Positions 50,194 to 57,462 of a stretch of DNA of 64,000 bases are shown here, one piece after another (the stretch's first letter is position 1; every line of letters begins with the position of its first letter). This DNA is from an uncultured Eubacteriales bacterium. Its GTDB lineage: Bacteria; Bacillota; Clostridia; Oscillospirales; CAG-272. The position numbers and the translations under genes were made by a program. The notes below the pieces were generated by a model. It was not told the origin of the DNA. It made no database searches and saw only the letters and a list, made by a program, of their open reading frames with translations. The stretch spans positions 26,426 through 90,425 of the forward strand of contig CAKSLU010000004.1 of the NCBI GenBank assembly GCA_934474225.1. The letters run 5' to 3'.

Positions 50194-50682
50194 TTATCTG
50201 CGGCAGTCCGACGCCACATTCACCACGGGAATCCCGCAGGCAAACGCATAGTCCACGGTCTGCTTGGTACCGCCGTGCTCGCTTGTCAGATAGCAAATGC
50301 AGGCGGCGGACGCATCCACCAGCGCGCGGTTCCGCTTCTGCATACAGCCGGGATAGTAGCTGTCGCTGACATAGACGACCTCGTCGGCGCGCGACAGGAT
50401 GTTGTCGTACACGCGGCGGCTGTAGTCGCTCCACTTCGCGGTCTGGTCGCGGCAGGGGAGCATCAGCACCAGTTTCACATCATAGCCCTGCTGCTTCAGC
50501 GAACAGATGTAGGTTGCGGCAAAGGTGTCAAATCCCAGCGCCCCGCCGCAGGCAAAATAACGAAAGCCGTTCTCCATCAGCACGCGGATCATCGGCTCCA
50601 CATTCCGCACAAGCTGGTCATAACTCATCGCCGAAATGTCCCGGTGCCCGGTAAAACAGCAGGTGTTACGCTTTTCTCGCAT
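50194..50682 (-). CDS. SLOG-superfamily protein (DUF1273/YpsA-like)
   Basis: The 162-residue protein begins MREKRNTCCFTGHRDISAMSYDQLVRNVEPMI, with the CCFTGHR motif seen in YpsA/DUF1273 members of the SLOG superfamily, followed by RYFACGGALGFDTFAATYICSLK (glycine-rich nucleotide-binding loop), LMLPCRDQTAKWS, and CICYLTSEHGGTKQTVDYAFACGIPVVNV. SLOG proteins bind nucleotides or nucleotide-derived ligands; the precise role of this branch is unsettled. Its start lies 17 bases inside the end of the Nudix gene, so the two are translationally linked, suggesting a shared link to nucleotide metabolism. Confidence 0.8.
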   Translation of the reverse strand: MREKRNTCCFTGHRDISAMSYDQLVRNVEPMIRVLMENGFRYFACGGALGFDTFAATYICSLKQQGYDVKLVLMLPCRDQTAKWSDYSRRVYDNILSRADEVVYVSDSYYPGCMQKRNRALVDASAACICYLTSEHGGTKQTVDYAFACGIPVVNVASDCRR

Positions 50683-51244
50683 CCAGCAGTCGCTTCACTT
50701 TCAGCACGGCGAGCTGCGTCTTCGCGTCGGGGATTTCGCCGCGCATGACCATCTCGCAGAGGGTATCGATGTGGATCTTTTCCACGGTCAGAAATTCGTC
50801 CTCATCCAGGTGCTGTCCGTCGTTTTCGGTGTGCAGATCCTCGGCGAGGTACATCTCAATCACCTCGTCCACAAAGGCGGGCGTGGTGTAGAGCGGTCCG
50901 AGGTCGGTGTATTTCCCGGCGCGGTAGCCGGTCTCCTCATACAGCTCACGCTTTGCCGCGTCCAGTCTGTCCTCCGCCTTCGAGTCGAGCTTCCCCGCCG
51001 GGATCTCGAGCAGCACGCGCGCATGCGGATAGCGGAACTGCCGCTCGACGAGCACAAAGCCGTCGTCAAAGAGCGGAAGCACGCAGACCGCGCCGACATG
51101 GCGAATCACCTCGCGGATGGTCTCATGCCCGTTCGGCAAACGGACGGTGTCGCGGTACAGGTGCACGACTCTGCCGTCATAGAGCAGCGTCGAGGTCAGC
51201 GTCTCCTCGGTGAGGGACGCCGCGGTGCATTTCTTCTCGTCCAT
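50666..51244 (-). CDS. Nudix hydrolase, ADP-ribose pyrophosphatase type
   Basis: Cleaves ADP-ribose or related nucleoside-diphosphate sugars to a phospho-sugar and a nucleotide. The 192-residue protein resembles NudF: LLYDGRVVHLYRDTVRLPNGHETIREVIRHVGAVCVLPLFDDGFVLVERQFRYP, then the Nudix box AGKLDSKAEDRLDAAKRELYEETGYRAG with catalytic REL-EE and one residue more than usual in its first loop, and GPLYTTPAFVDEVIEMYLAEDL, which is typical of ADP-ribose pyrophosphatases. Nine bases separate it from the kinase-like gene upstream; its 3' end overlaps the SLOG gene. The three are probably one transcript. Confidence 0.88.
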   Translation of the reverse strand: MDEKKCTAASLTEETLTSTLLYDGRVVHLYRDTVRLPNGHETIREVIRHVGAVCVLPLFDDGFVLVERQFRYPHARVLLEIPAGKLDSKAEDRLDAAKRELYEETGYRAGKYTDLGPLYTTPAFVDEVIEMYLAEDLHTENDGQHLDEDEFLTVEKIHIDTLCEMVMRGEIPDAKTQLAVLKVKRLLDARKA

Positions 51245-51253
51245 CCTGACGCC

Positions 51254-51877
51254 TCACGCCCCGAACTTGGCATGCAGTGCGGCGATGATGAGGTCGGCGC
51301 ATGCCTCGGGCGAAAAATGGTCGGTCGAGAGGCAGATGTCATAGTTGCCGGGGTGCCCCCAGACCTTACCCGTGTGATACATATGATAGTCGGCGCGGTA
51401 CTTGTTGATGCGGTCCACCTTCTCATACGCCGCCTTCAGCTTGATGGCGTGGTCCGCCGCCTCGCGTTCGGCGCACTTGTCATAGGAGCCGCTGATGAAC
51501 ACGCGCAGAAGCCCCGGGAAGTCCTGCAATATAGAGTCGCCGCAGCGCCCGATGATGACGCAGGAGGACTGCTCCGCAAGACTGCGGATGACCTTTGCCT
51601 GATAATTATACAGATTTTCGTTGGAGGTGAAGTCCGCGCTTTCAGGCGGAATGACCTCGCCGCCGTAGGATTTTCTCGACACCTTGAAGAGCAGCGTCTT
51701 CTTCAGTTTTTCGTCCGCGCGGGCAAACAGCTCCTCGCTGATGCCGCTGTCGTCCGACGCCAGGCGCAGCAGTTTGCTGTCGTAATATTCCACGCCGAGC
51801 TTCTTCGCCAGCGTTCTGCCCACCTCAACGCCGCCGCTGCCGCAGCTTCTGCCGAGCGTTACTACAAAATGTTCCAT
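51254..51877 (-). CDS. cytidylate-kinase-like P-loop protein
   Basis: A 207-residue P-loop protein of the cytidylate kinase-like family common in clostridia. Start ATG 51877 (MEHFVVTLGRSCGSGGVEVGRTLAKKLGVEYYDSKLL); an in-frame GTG four codons earlier sits within the ribosome-site region. The loop is GRSCGSGGVEVGR rather than the canonical GKS/T form, with the variation usual in this family. Other blocks: SSCVIIGRCGDSILQDFP, LRVFISGSYDKCAEREAADHAI and YDICLSTDHFSPEACADLIIAAL. Close relatives are annotated as cytidylate kinase-like without proven activity; the main Cmk is not expected here. Confidence 0.82.
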   Translation of the reverse strand: MEHFVVTLGRSCGSGGVEVGRTLAKKLGVEYYDSKLLRLASDDSGISEELFARADEKLKKTLLFKVSRKSYGGEVIPPESADFTSNENLYNYQAKVIRSLAEQSSCVIIGRCGDSILQDFPGLLRVFISGSYDKCAEREAADHAIKLKAAYEKVDRINKYRADYHMYHTGKVWGHPGNYDICLSTDHFSPEACADLIIAALHAKFGA

Positions 51878-51973
51878 GATGAAACCCACCTCTCATAGTG
51901 AAATGTGCCTTCATAGTTAGTTTATCACATTGCGGCGGGTATTGCAAGCGTTCGCCTCGATTTTTTCCGCTTA

Positions 51974-52216
51974 TTACCGCCGTTTTGCCGTGCGCACCTC
52001 CAGATCCATGAGGAACGCACCGCCGAGCGCCAGCACGGACGAGATGTATGCGCCGCGCAGCAGCTCAAAGGCGTTGTCCCGCCGCAGCGCATCGGCGGTG
52101 TCGCCTCCGGCGTAGAGCGCAACGGCAAGCAGATAGAGGCAGATGACGGCGAGGCATATGTAAAGGAGGTGCGCCGCGGCGGGCATGAGCGCGGGCGGTT
52201 TTGGCAGGTTTGACAT
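51974..52216 (-). CDS. small membrane protein, two predicted membrane segments
   Basis: An 80-residue protein starting at ATG 52216 (MSNLPKPPALMPAAAHLLYICLAVICLYLLAVALYAGGD), after AAGGAAG, with a promoter 85 bases upstream. Two hydrophobic stretches (LLYICLAVICLYLLAVALYAG and GAYISSVLALGGAFLMDLEV) flank a short charged loop (DTADALRRDNAFELLR) and a basic tail (RTAKRR), so the tail is probably inside. No known family recognised. The small size, own promoter and ribosome site make it a likely real gene; function unknown. Confidence 0.6.
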   Translation of the reverse strand: MSNLPKPPALMPAAAHLLYICLAVICLYLLAVALYAGGDTADALRRDNAFELLRGAYISSVLALGGAFLMDLEVRTAKRR

Positions 52217-52300
52217 GCTTTTTTCTTCCTTTTGTATGGTTTTGCAGGATTTTTGAAGCAAAAGATAAAAATGAAGAAAACGATGCCCTGCTCTGCCTCT

Positions 52301-52329
52301 ATTTTAACATAGAAAAACCCGCAATCCAA
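52301..52329 (-). promoter_or_regulatory. promoter of the small membrane protein gene
   Basis: Minus strand TTGGAT (52329-52324), 17-base spacer, TAAAAT (52306-52301). The remaining AT-richer stretch 52330-52669 shows no gene or clear structure. Confidence 0.55.
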
Positions 52330-52669
52330 GCTGATATATGCGGAAAATCTGTCAGTTTCTGCGATTTTTTGAAGATTGTGTATAAAGTTGTCGAAACGAC
52401 GGAAATGGGTGTACAGCCTGCTGTATTTTTGCTATTTATTTTGTATATTTTGTAATATTTTGGATTGCATTTTGTGCAAGCAGAAGCCGGGCATGCGCCG
52501 AAAGCGTGCGCAAAAGTTGCTTTTCGGGTCTCGCCCCGCCGCAATTTGTACATCCTTGCCGAAAACGCACGCGCGGATTTGTGCATGCAGTCGAAATTCC
52601 GCTGCGCGGGAACGCAGGGCAAAACGGTAGAATAGAAGCACATCGAAAAGCGTCAAGGAGTGATAAAAT

Positions 52670-52945
52670 TTGCAGTCGGAATTAGCACAGGCCGACTTAC
52701 TTTCAACCGTGAAGGAAGCTGGCCCTGAAACCAGAATTCAGTATCAGCTGTTCCGGGCGCCCGAAGGCTACGGGCTGTCCGCATGCATTGTCGGCGAAAG
52801 CGGTGATGCAGTTCGCATTGCGCAGCTGACCACAGACCTTGCAGCCGCAAAACGAATCTTCGATTTGCTGTCGGAGAACACCGTGTTCCCGTACAACATC
52901 TGCGAAGTTCTTGACGACCTGCTGGCAGCCGATCCCCTGCCCTGA
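52670..52945 (+). CDS. small conserved clostridial protein (DUF6514-like)
   Basis: A 91-residue protein with TTG start at 52670, nine bases after AAGGAG. Sequence: two halves around TRIQYQLFRAPEGYGLSACIVGESGDAVRIAQLTTDLAAAKRIFDLLSENTVFPYNICEVLDDLL. The pattern of a short beta-rich half (Y-x-L-F ... GLSACI ... A-x-I-A-x-L-T) followed by a helix with D-L-L near the end matches the small DUF6514-type proteins of clostridia as I remember them; that assignment is tentative. Function unknown. Followed by a strong terminator, hence monocistronic. Confidence 0.6.
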   Translation: MQSELAQADLLSTVKEAGPETRIQYQLFRAPEGYGLSACIVGESGDAVRIAQLTTDLAAAKRIFDLLSENTVFPYNICEVLDDLLAADPLP

Positions 52946-53006
52946 TGCCGCAGGCATCCTCCGCTATCCACCCGGCGCATCTTCTTCGCGCCGTTTTGAT
53001 TTTGTT

Positions 53007-53043
53007 AAAGAAAAGCCGTGAGCTGTGCTCACGGTTTTTCTTT
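53007..53043. terminator. intrinsic terminator after the DUF6514-like gene
   Basis: AAAGAAAAGCCGTGAGC / GCTCACGGTTTTTCTTT, 17-bp stem with one G-T pair and a TGT loop. Confidence 0.85.
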
Positions 53044-53093
53044 ATTTGTGCAGTTTGGAAGAGTGACACAGCGCCCCATGCGCATCTATCCAA

Positions 53094-53206
53094 GCCTCCC
53101 TTGTGCAAAGGGAGGTGGCGGCGTAGCCGTCGGAGGGATTGTTGCAGAGCCATGGAACAACCCCTCAGTCACCTTGCGGTGACAGCTCCCCTTACACAGG
53201 GGAGCC
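53094..53206. repeat. family B dispersed hairpin element, inverted orientation
   Basis: Starts GCCTCCCTTGTGCAAAGGGA, core TCGGAGGGATTGTTGCAGAG and AACAACCCCTCAGTCACC, ends CTTACACAGGGGAGCC; it is the reverse orientation of the copy at 38232. The AT-rich stretch after it (53210-53440) has no gene and leads to the ribbon-helix-helix gene. Confidence 0.8.
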
Positions 53207-53440
53207 GAAAATACAGTCATCTATATTCCAGCCATTTTTGCTCATGGTAACAATGCTCCGATTTTAGAATATCACGCTTTTCCAAACTTGTCAACACAAA
53301 AAAGATTATATTTCTGTAATCATAATTAAATCACAATCATATAACTATTTTGCGCTCTGTTTTGTGTCCGCTTAGAGTTATATTATTCAACCGTCTTTTG
53401 ATATAAAATCAGAGTATAAAATGTGATTGGTGGTGACACT

Positions 53441-53614
53441 ATGTTCAAAATAGATACAAAGTTCAAGAACGCGAATGTCTCCCGCACCATTCGGTTTACC
53501 GAAGATATGTACGAGGAACTCGCGACGCTGGCACAGCAGAACGGCATTTCGTTCAATAATCTTGTGCTACAATGTTGCCGCTATGCCCTCGACGATATGG
53601 AAGAGAGCAAATAA
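53441..53614 (+). CDS. small ribbon-helix-helix DNA-binding protein
   Basis: A 57-residue protein starting at ATG 53441, shortly after GGTGGTGA; a GTG at 53423 is also in frame. The sequence FKNANVSRTIRFTEDMYEELATLAQQNGISFNNLVLQCCRYALDDMEESK has the Arc/MetJ pattern: a short beta strand (SRTIRFT), helix A (EDMYEELATLAQQNG), a turn (ISFN) and helix B (NLVLQCCRYALDDM). Such proteins bind DNA as dimers and often control their own neighbourhood or partner a toxin, but no toxin gene is adjacent. It sits isolated between two family B repeats in AT-rich surroundings. Confidence 0.72.
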   Translation: MFKIDTKFKNANVSRTIRFTEDMYEELATLAQQNGISFNNLVLQCCRYALDDMEESK

Positions 53615-53633
53615 TCCTTGTCGCTCTATCTAC

Positions 53634-53744
53634 GCCTCCCTTGTGTAAAGGGAGGTGGCGCAAAGCGCCGGATGGATTGTTGCAGAGCAAGAAAACAACC
53701 CCTCAGTCGGCTAACGCCGACAGCTTCCCTTACACAGGGGAGCC
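53634..53744. repeat. family B dispersed hairpin element, inverted orientation
   Basis: Starts GCCTCCCTTGTGTAAAGGGA, core GATTGTTGCAGAGCA and AACAACCCCTCAGTCGGC, ends CTTACACAGGGGAGCC. With the copy at 53094 it brackets the ribbon-helix-helix gene as a direct pair. Confidence 0.8.
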
Positions 53745-53781
53745 AAAAAGAGGAACGAACCTTGGTTCGTCCCTCTTTTTT
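53745..53781. terminator. intrinsic terminator, bidirectional
   Basis: AAAAAGAGGAACGAACC / GGTTCGTCCCTCTTTTT with one mismatch and a TT loop, between the ribbon-helix-helix gene and the convergent SLH gene. Confidence 0.75.
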
Positions 53782-53804
53782 CTTTTCTCTCTTTTCTCTT
53801 TTTC

Positions 53805-56372
53805 TTACTTTGCATCGCGCATGGAGGCAACGGCGATGCGGGTGAAGATGACGCATGCCTCGGAGCGCTTGATGCCGTCTGCTGGACGGAACTTGCCCGT
53901 GCCTGCGTCACCGCCGACGATGCCGGCGTTCGCCAGCTTGCGGACTGCTGCTGCGCATGCCATATCGTCCGTGATGTCGCTCAGCGCCTTTTCGCGAATC
54001 GCAGTGTACTCGCTCTCGGGCAGAATGTTTGCAAAGACAACCGCCATATCGCCGCGCGAAATGGGCTGGTTCATCTTGTCTGCTGCAAACTGGCCTTCCT
54101 TGACGATGCCGTTTGCCACGCAGTACTTCACATAGGGGTCGAACCAGTTTGCTGCACCTGCGGTGTCAATGGTACTGCCCGTGTAAGCCTTGTGGATATT
54201 GGCGGCTGCGGTCAGTGCCTGTGCAACCGTGAAGGTATTGTCGGGGGAGAAGGTCGTCTTGCCCGTGCCGTTTGCGAGTGCGTATTCATACGCAGTCTTG
54301 ACATAAGTGTGGAACCACGCATTTGCCGGTACATCGGCAAACTGATTCTCATAGGTGCGGCTTGCCGTGAACTTCGGCGTGCCCGCGCCTGCCTCGGTCT
54401 TGTCAAACAGCGAAAGCATCTCTGCCGTGGGCGTCACATTGGCATAATTCAATGTGTAAGTCGCATTGCCGGCGAGCGCGGCAACATCGAAGAGTACCTC
54501 TGCGGGGGTATCCTTGCTCATCTGCTTGCCGTAGATCTTCTCCATCGAGCCGATTTCGCCGCCCGTCCAGTTGACCGTCGTCGCGCCGACGACATTCTGG
54601 AGGCAGAGGCGATTGACCTTGCCGCCCGAGATGTTCAACGTGGCGTGCTTGCTGTAATAGAACTGGTCGCCGCCGACGAAGATGGAATCGCGGACTTCGC
54701 CGCCGGTCATATTGAACACGATGCCGTCACCGGTGTTTGCCTGTGTGGGGCCGCCGTAAATGCGCTGCACATTGCCGCCGGCAAAGTTGATGGTCTGCGT
54801 GCCGCTGAAGGTATACTGCGTGCCGCCTGCGGGCGTGCCGCGCGTGTAGCCGACGAAGCAGTAGTAGTGACCGCTCTCCACCGTCAGTGTGTAGGAGACC
54901 TGCGTATCCACGGGGTCGCTCATGCCGAACTGATAGCCCCCGACCACATAGAGCGAGCCGGTGCCGTACTCCGGCATCTCAAGCCCCTTGCCGAAATGCA
55001 TATTGTGGAAGTTACCGACGAAAAGCATGGAGGTCTCGTAGACGAACTTCGTGTTCTCAAACATGGTGTCGCCGCCGAAATAGTAGCGCTTGCTCTTGCC
55101 GAAGTCGAGCGCGCCGTCGAAGTAGCGTTCGCCGTCATACGAAGTGATGAGAATTTTGCCCGTGTGCGCCGGTTCCTTGTAGTTGACGGGCAGCACAAAA
55201 TGGTTGATGACAACGATGGTGCCGTCCATGCCGTCAAGCAGCTCGTATGCCTGCGAAATATCGCTGACGGCGCCGTCCGGCGACATGCCGTCGCCGTTGC
55301 CGGTGGCGGACAGGTAGACGCGGGGGCCGTTCACATGGCTGTCCGCGGGTTTTTTGTCCAGCACGGTATAGACGGCGGTCTCGGCGTCGCCGACGCCGAT
55401 TTTCGTGCCGTCCTCATAGGTTGCCGTGTCAAAGGCTTCAAGCAAGTCGCTTGCACGCAGCCCGCGGCGGACAATCAGGTTGAAGGAATTGTCCGCTTCG
55501 ACGCGGTTTGCATTGACATCGCTGACCGAGCGACCGGCAGCGCTCAGGCTGCCGCCGAGGTAGTAGACATCAGTGCGCCCCATGACATTGTTGGCATACA
55601 ATGCACCGACGGTACCGCCCTTGACGGTGATCTTAGCGTTGCCGTTCAGCCGCCGCGCATCGGCGTCACCGCCGGTGTACAGTTTGGCGACGGAGCCGCC
55701 GTTCACCGTAACCTCGGTGCTGCCGCCGTAGTTGCCGTGCACCGAAGCGCCGTACAGCGCGGCGACGGAGCCGCCGTTCACCGTAATGTGCGAGGTGCCG
55801 CGGAAAGTCTTCGAGTCAGTGCCGCGCGTAAAACCGATGACGGCATTCACCTTGCCGCTGTTCACAGTGATGTGGCTGTCCAAATCCGGCGCAGGCTCAC
55901 CCTCTGCGGCATCCATCGGGAACTGATAGCCGCCGACGAGGATAAAGCTGCGCAGCGTGGTGGTAATCTTCGTGCCCAGCGTGAGCGGGTGGAAGCACGC
56001 GACAATCATGGCACCCTTTGCGGTATTGGTATCGCCGTAGGTGATGGTCATGTTCTCAAAGGTCGTCGGACCGGACAGATACCAGCGGCAAAACGGCGCC
56101 TGATTGAAAATCAGCGTGCCGCCCGTAACGGTGATCGGATTTGCATGTTCCGGCTCACGAAGCGGCTGATTCAGCGTCGCCGTGCCGACAATGGTAATCT
56201 TACCGCCGTCCTTGACGGCGTCCAGCGCCGCCTCCATCGTGCCGAAGGGCGTCTCCTTCGTCAGACCGTCGCCCTCTCCGCCGTCACCGACGAAGACATC
56301 CAGTGCCGCCGCCGAGACACAGAGCAGGCAGACAAGCAGAAGCGGGATGAGCAGACCGATGTGTTTTTTCAT
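53805..56372 (-). CDS. secreted SLH-anchored protein with duplicated beta-solenoid modules
   Basis: ATG 56372 follows AAGGAGG. The 855-residue protein has a signal peptide (MKKHIGLLIPLLLVCLLCVSAAALD), then two related modules of about 300 residues (25-345 and 350-660), each opening with a GDGxxPDG-type start, a KITIVGTATL / TIVVINHFVL strand, a ...GGYQF... segment, a ...FTRGT / YTRGT... turn and repeated TVNGGSVAxLYxG or NFAGGNVQRIYGG ladders, as in right-handed beta-solenoids. The C-terminal 180 residues are three SLH domains (FADVPANAWFHTYVKTAYEYALANG; WFDPYVKYCVANGIV; DITDDMACAAAVRKLANAGIVGGDAGTGKFRP) that bind cell-wall polymers. No catalytic motif and no cohesin seen. Surface display or glycan binding is likely. 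Confidence 0.87.
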   Translation of the reverse strand: MKKHIGLLIPLLLVCLLCVSAAALDVFVGDGGEGDGLTKETPFGTMEAALDAVKDGGKITIVGTATLNQPLREPEHANPITVTGGTLIFNQAPFCRWYLSGPTTFENMTITYGDTNTAKGAMIVACFHPLTLGTKITTTLRSFILVGGYQFPMDAAEGEPAPDLDSHITVNSGKVNAVIGFTRGTDSKTFRGTSHITVNGGSVAALYGASVHGNYGGSTEVTVNGGSVAKLYTGGDADARRLNGNAKITVKGGTVGALYANNVMGRTDVYYLGGSLSAAGRSVSDVNANRVEADNSFNLIVRRGLRASDLLEAFDTATYEDGTKIGVGDAETAVYTVLDKKPADSHVNGPRVYLSATGNGDGMSPDGAVSDISQAYELLDGMDGTIVVINHFVLPVNYKEPAHTGKILITSYDGERYFDGALDFGKSKRYYFGGDTMFENTKFVYETSMLFVGNFHNMHFGKGLEMPEYGTGSLYVVGGYQFGMSDPVDTQVSYTLTVESGHYYCFVGYTRGTPAGGTQYTFSGTQTINFAGGNVQRIYGGPTQANTGDGIVFNMTGGEVRDSIFVGGDQFYYSKHATLNISGGKVNRLCLQNVVGATTVNWTGGEIGSMEKIYGKQMSKDTPAEVLFDVAALAGNATYTLNYANVTPTAEMLSLFDKTEAGAGTPKFTASRTYENQFADVPANAWFHTYVKTAYEYALANGTGKTTFSPDNTFTVAQALTAAANIHKAYTGSTIDTAGAANWFDPYVKYCVANGIVKEGQFAADKMNQPISRGDMAVVFANILPESEYTAIREKALSDITDDMACAAAVRKLANAGIVGGDAGTGKFRPADGIKRSEACVIFTRIAVASMRDAK

Positions 56373-56431
56373 TTTGCAGCTTCCTCCTTGGTCGTTCCGT
56401 TTGATTTTTTCGGGTTCTCTCTCTGTGTACA

Positions 56432-56461
56432 GTATAGTGGATACCGCGGGCGGGGGTCAAG
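56432..56461 (-). promoter_or_regulatory. promoter of the SLH protein gene
   Basis: Minus strand TTGACC (56461-56456), 18-base spacer, TATACT (56437-56432). Confidence 0.65.
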
Positions 56462-56561
56462 GTATAAAACAATACAGTTCAAAACTACTTTACAAGCAGA
56501 TTTTACACCTAAACGGGCAAAACGGCACAATTTTCGGCGTATCTCCGCCTTTGCGGTGTAA

Positions 56562-56597
56562 AAAAATATCGCCCCGTGTACACGAGGCGATATTTTT
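56562..56597. terminator. intrinsic terminator after the AbrB-like gene
   Basis: AAAAATATCGCC / GGCGATATTTTT arms with an inner CGTG/CACG pairing; T-run on the minus-strand exit, 17 bases past the stop at 56615. Confidence 0.85.
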
Positions 56598-56614
56598 CTT
56601 TGCAAAAGTCTTGC

Positions 56615-56860
56615 TTACTTGATTTTCGCAATCTTCTGACGGCAAGCCTTGCAGATGTTCTTTTCCTGATACTCTGCAACACCGTCTCTGCCACCGCAGA
56701 AGAGGCAAGCGGGCGTGTACTTGGAGAGCACGATGGTGCCGCCCTCGACGAAAATCTCAATGTCGTCACCCGTGTGGATGTCCATGTACTTGCGCAGCTC
56801 GATGGGAAGGACGATTCTGCCCAGCCCATCAATCTTTCTTACGATTCCGGTCGATTTCAT
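56615..56860 (-). CDS. AbrB/SpoVT-family transition-state regulator with zinc-ribbon-like tail
   Basis: ATG 56860 follows GGAGG. The 81-residue protein begins MKSTGIVRKIDGLGRIVLPIELRKYMDIHTGDDIEIFVEGGTIVLSKY, the swapped-hairpin AbrB DNA-binding fold of transition-state regulators, and ends in CLFCGGRDGVAEYQEKNICKACRQKIAKI, where two CxxC pairs could hold a metal. That tail form is usual for clostridial AbrB proteins. It probably controls stationary-phase or early sporulation genes; spoVS lies next to it on the same strand but each has its own leader. Confidence 0.88.
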   Translation of the reverse strand: MKSTGIVRKIDGLGRIVLPIELRKYMDIHTGDDIEIFVEGGTIVLSKYTPACLFCGGRDGVAEYQEKNICKACRQKIAKIK

Positions 56861-56914
56861 TGTTGTTTCCTCCTGGTTGTATAAATTTTTGTGAAAAGTT
56901 CGCTTTTCGATACA

Positions 56915-56943
56915 ATTCTAACATCGGCTTTTCGGTTTGTCAA
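56915..56943 (-). promoter_or_regulatory. sigma-A promoter of the AbrB-like gene
   Basis: Minus strand TTGACA (56943-56938), 17-base spacer, TAGAAT (56920-56915), 54 bases before the start codon. Confidence 0.75.
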
Positions 56944-57003
56944 GCCTTTTTTGCAAAATAATTGTAAAACATACAATTTTCTGCAAAGCGCCCGCGAAAC
57001 CCG

Positions 57004-57270
57004 TCAGATTTTCTGCGAAGTGACCTTGAAGCGGATTGCCGTGCGGTCCTCGCCGTCAATCTGAATTGCCTCAAAGGACGGCTGCGCATAGAGCAGAATC
57101 CCGCTCGGCGCAAGGAAGCCCGACGCAATGGCAATCGCCTTGACGCTCTGGTTGACCGCGCCCGCACCGACCGCCTGCAGCTCTGCCTCGGAAAAATCGC
57201 GGATGGCTGCGGCAAGCGCACCGGCAACCGAATTTGCGTTGGATTTGGATGAAACTTTCAGCACATTCAT
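57004..57270 (-). CDS. spoVS: stage V sporulation protein S
   Basis: SpoVS is a small Alba-like protein needed for normal sporulation in Bacillus; it may bind nucleic acid. ATG 57270 follows GGAGGTC. The 88-residue product, MNVLKVSSKSNANSVAGALAAAIRDFSEAELQAVGAGAVNQSVKAIAIASGFLAPSGILL and so on, matches the highly conserved family over its full length. Presence of spoVS supports a spore-forming or formerly spore-forming clostridial host, though the gene also occurs in some non-sporulating relatives. The 192 bases between it and ileS contain no gene. Confidence 0.93.
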   Translation of the reverse strand: MNVLKVSSKSNANSVAGALAAAIRDFSEAELQAVGAGAVNQSVKAIAIASGFLAPSGILLYAQPSFEAIQIDGEDRTAIRFKVTSQKI

Positions 57271-57462
57271 GACACAAGACCTCCGTATTTTAATTGAAAT
57301 GGTTTTCTGTAAAATACATTTTAATTTACTGCGAGACTATTGTACAGCACCAATGTGACAATTATATGAAGATTCCGAGAAATTTTTTAGCTTGTGCGCA
57401 GAAAATACAAGCCGATTTGCGGAAAAATGTCGGAAAGTTTATTTTTCGGAAAAAAGAGAGGT

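Noticed and set aside
53441..53614. Toxin-antitoxin pair based on the ribbon-helix-helix gene
   Set aside because: No toxin-like frame is present on either side before the repeats or the SLH gene.
53805..56372. Scaffoldin with cohesin domains for the dockerin enzymes
   Set aside because: The protein has beta-solenoid repeats and SLH domains, but I see no cohesin-like pattern.
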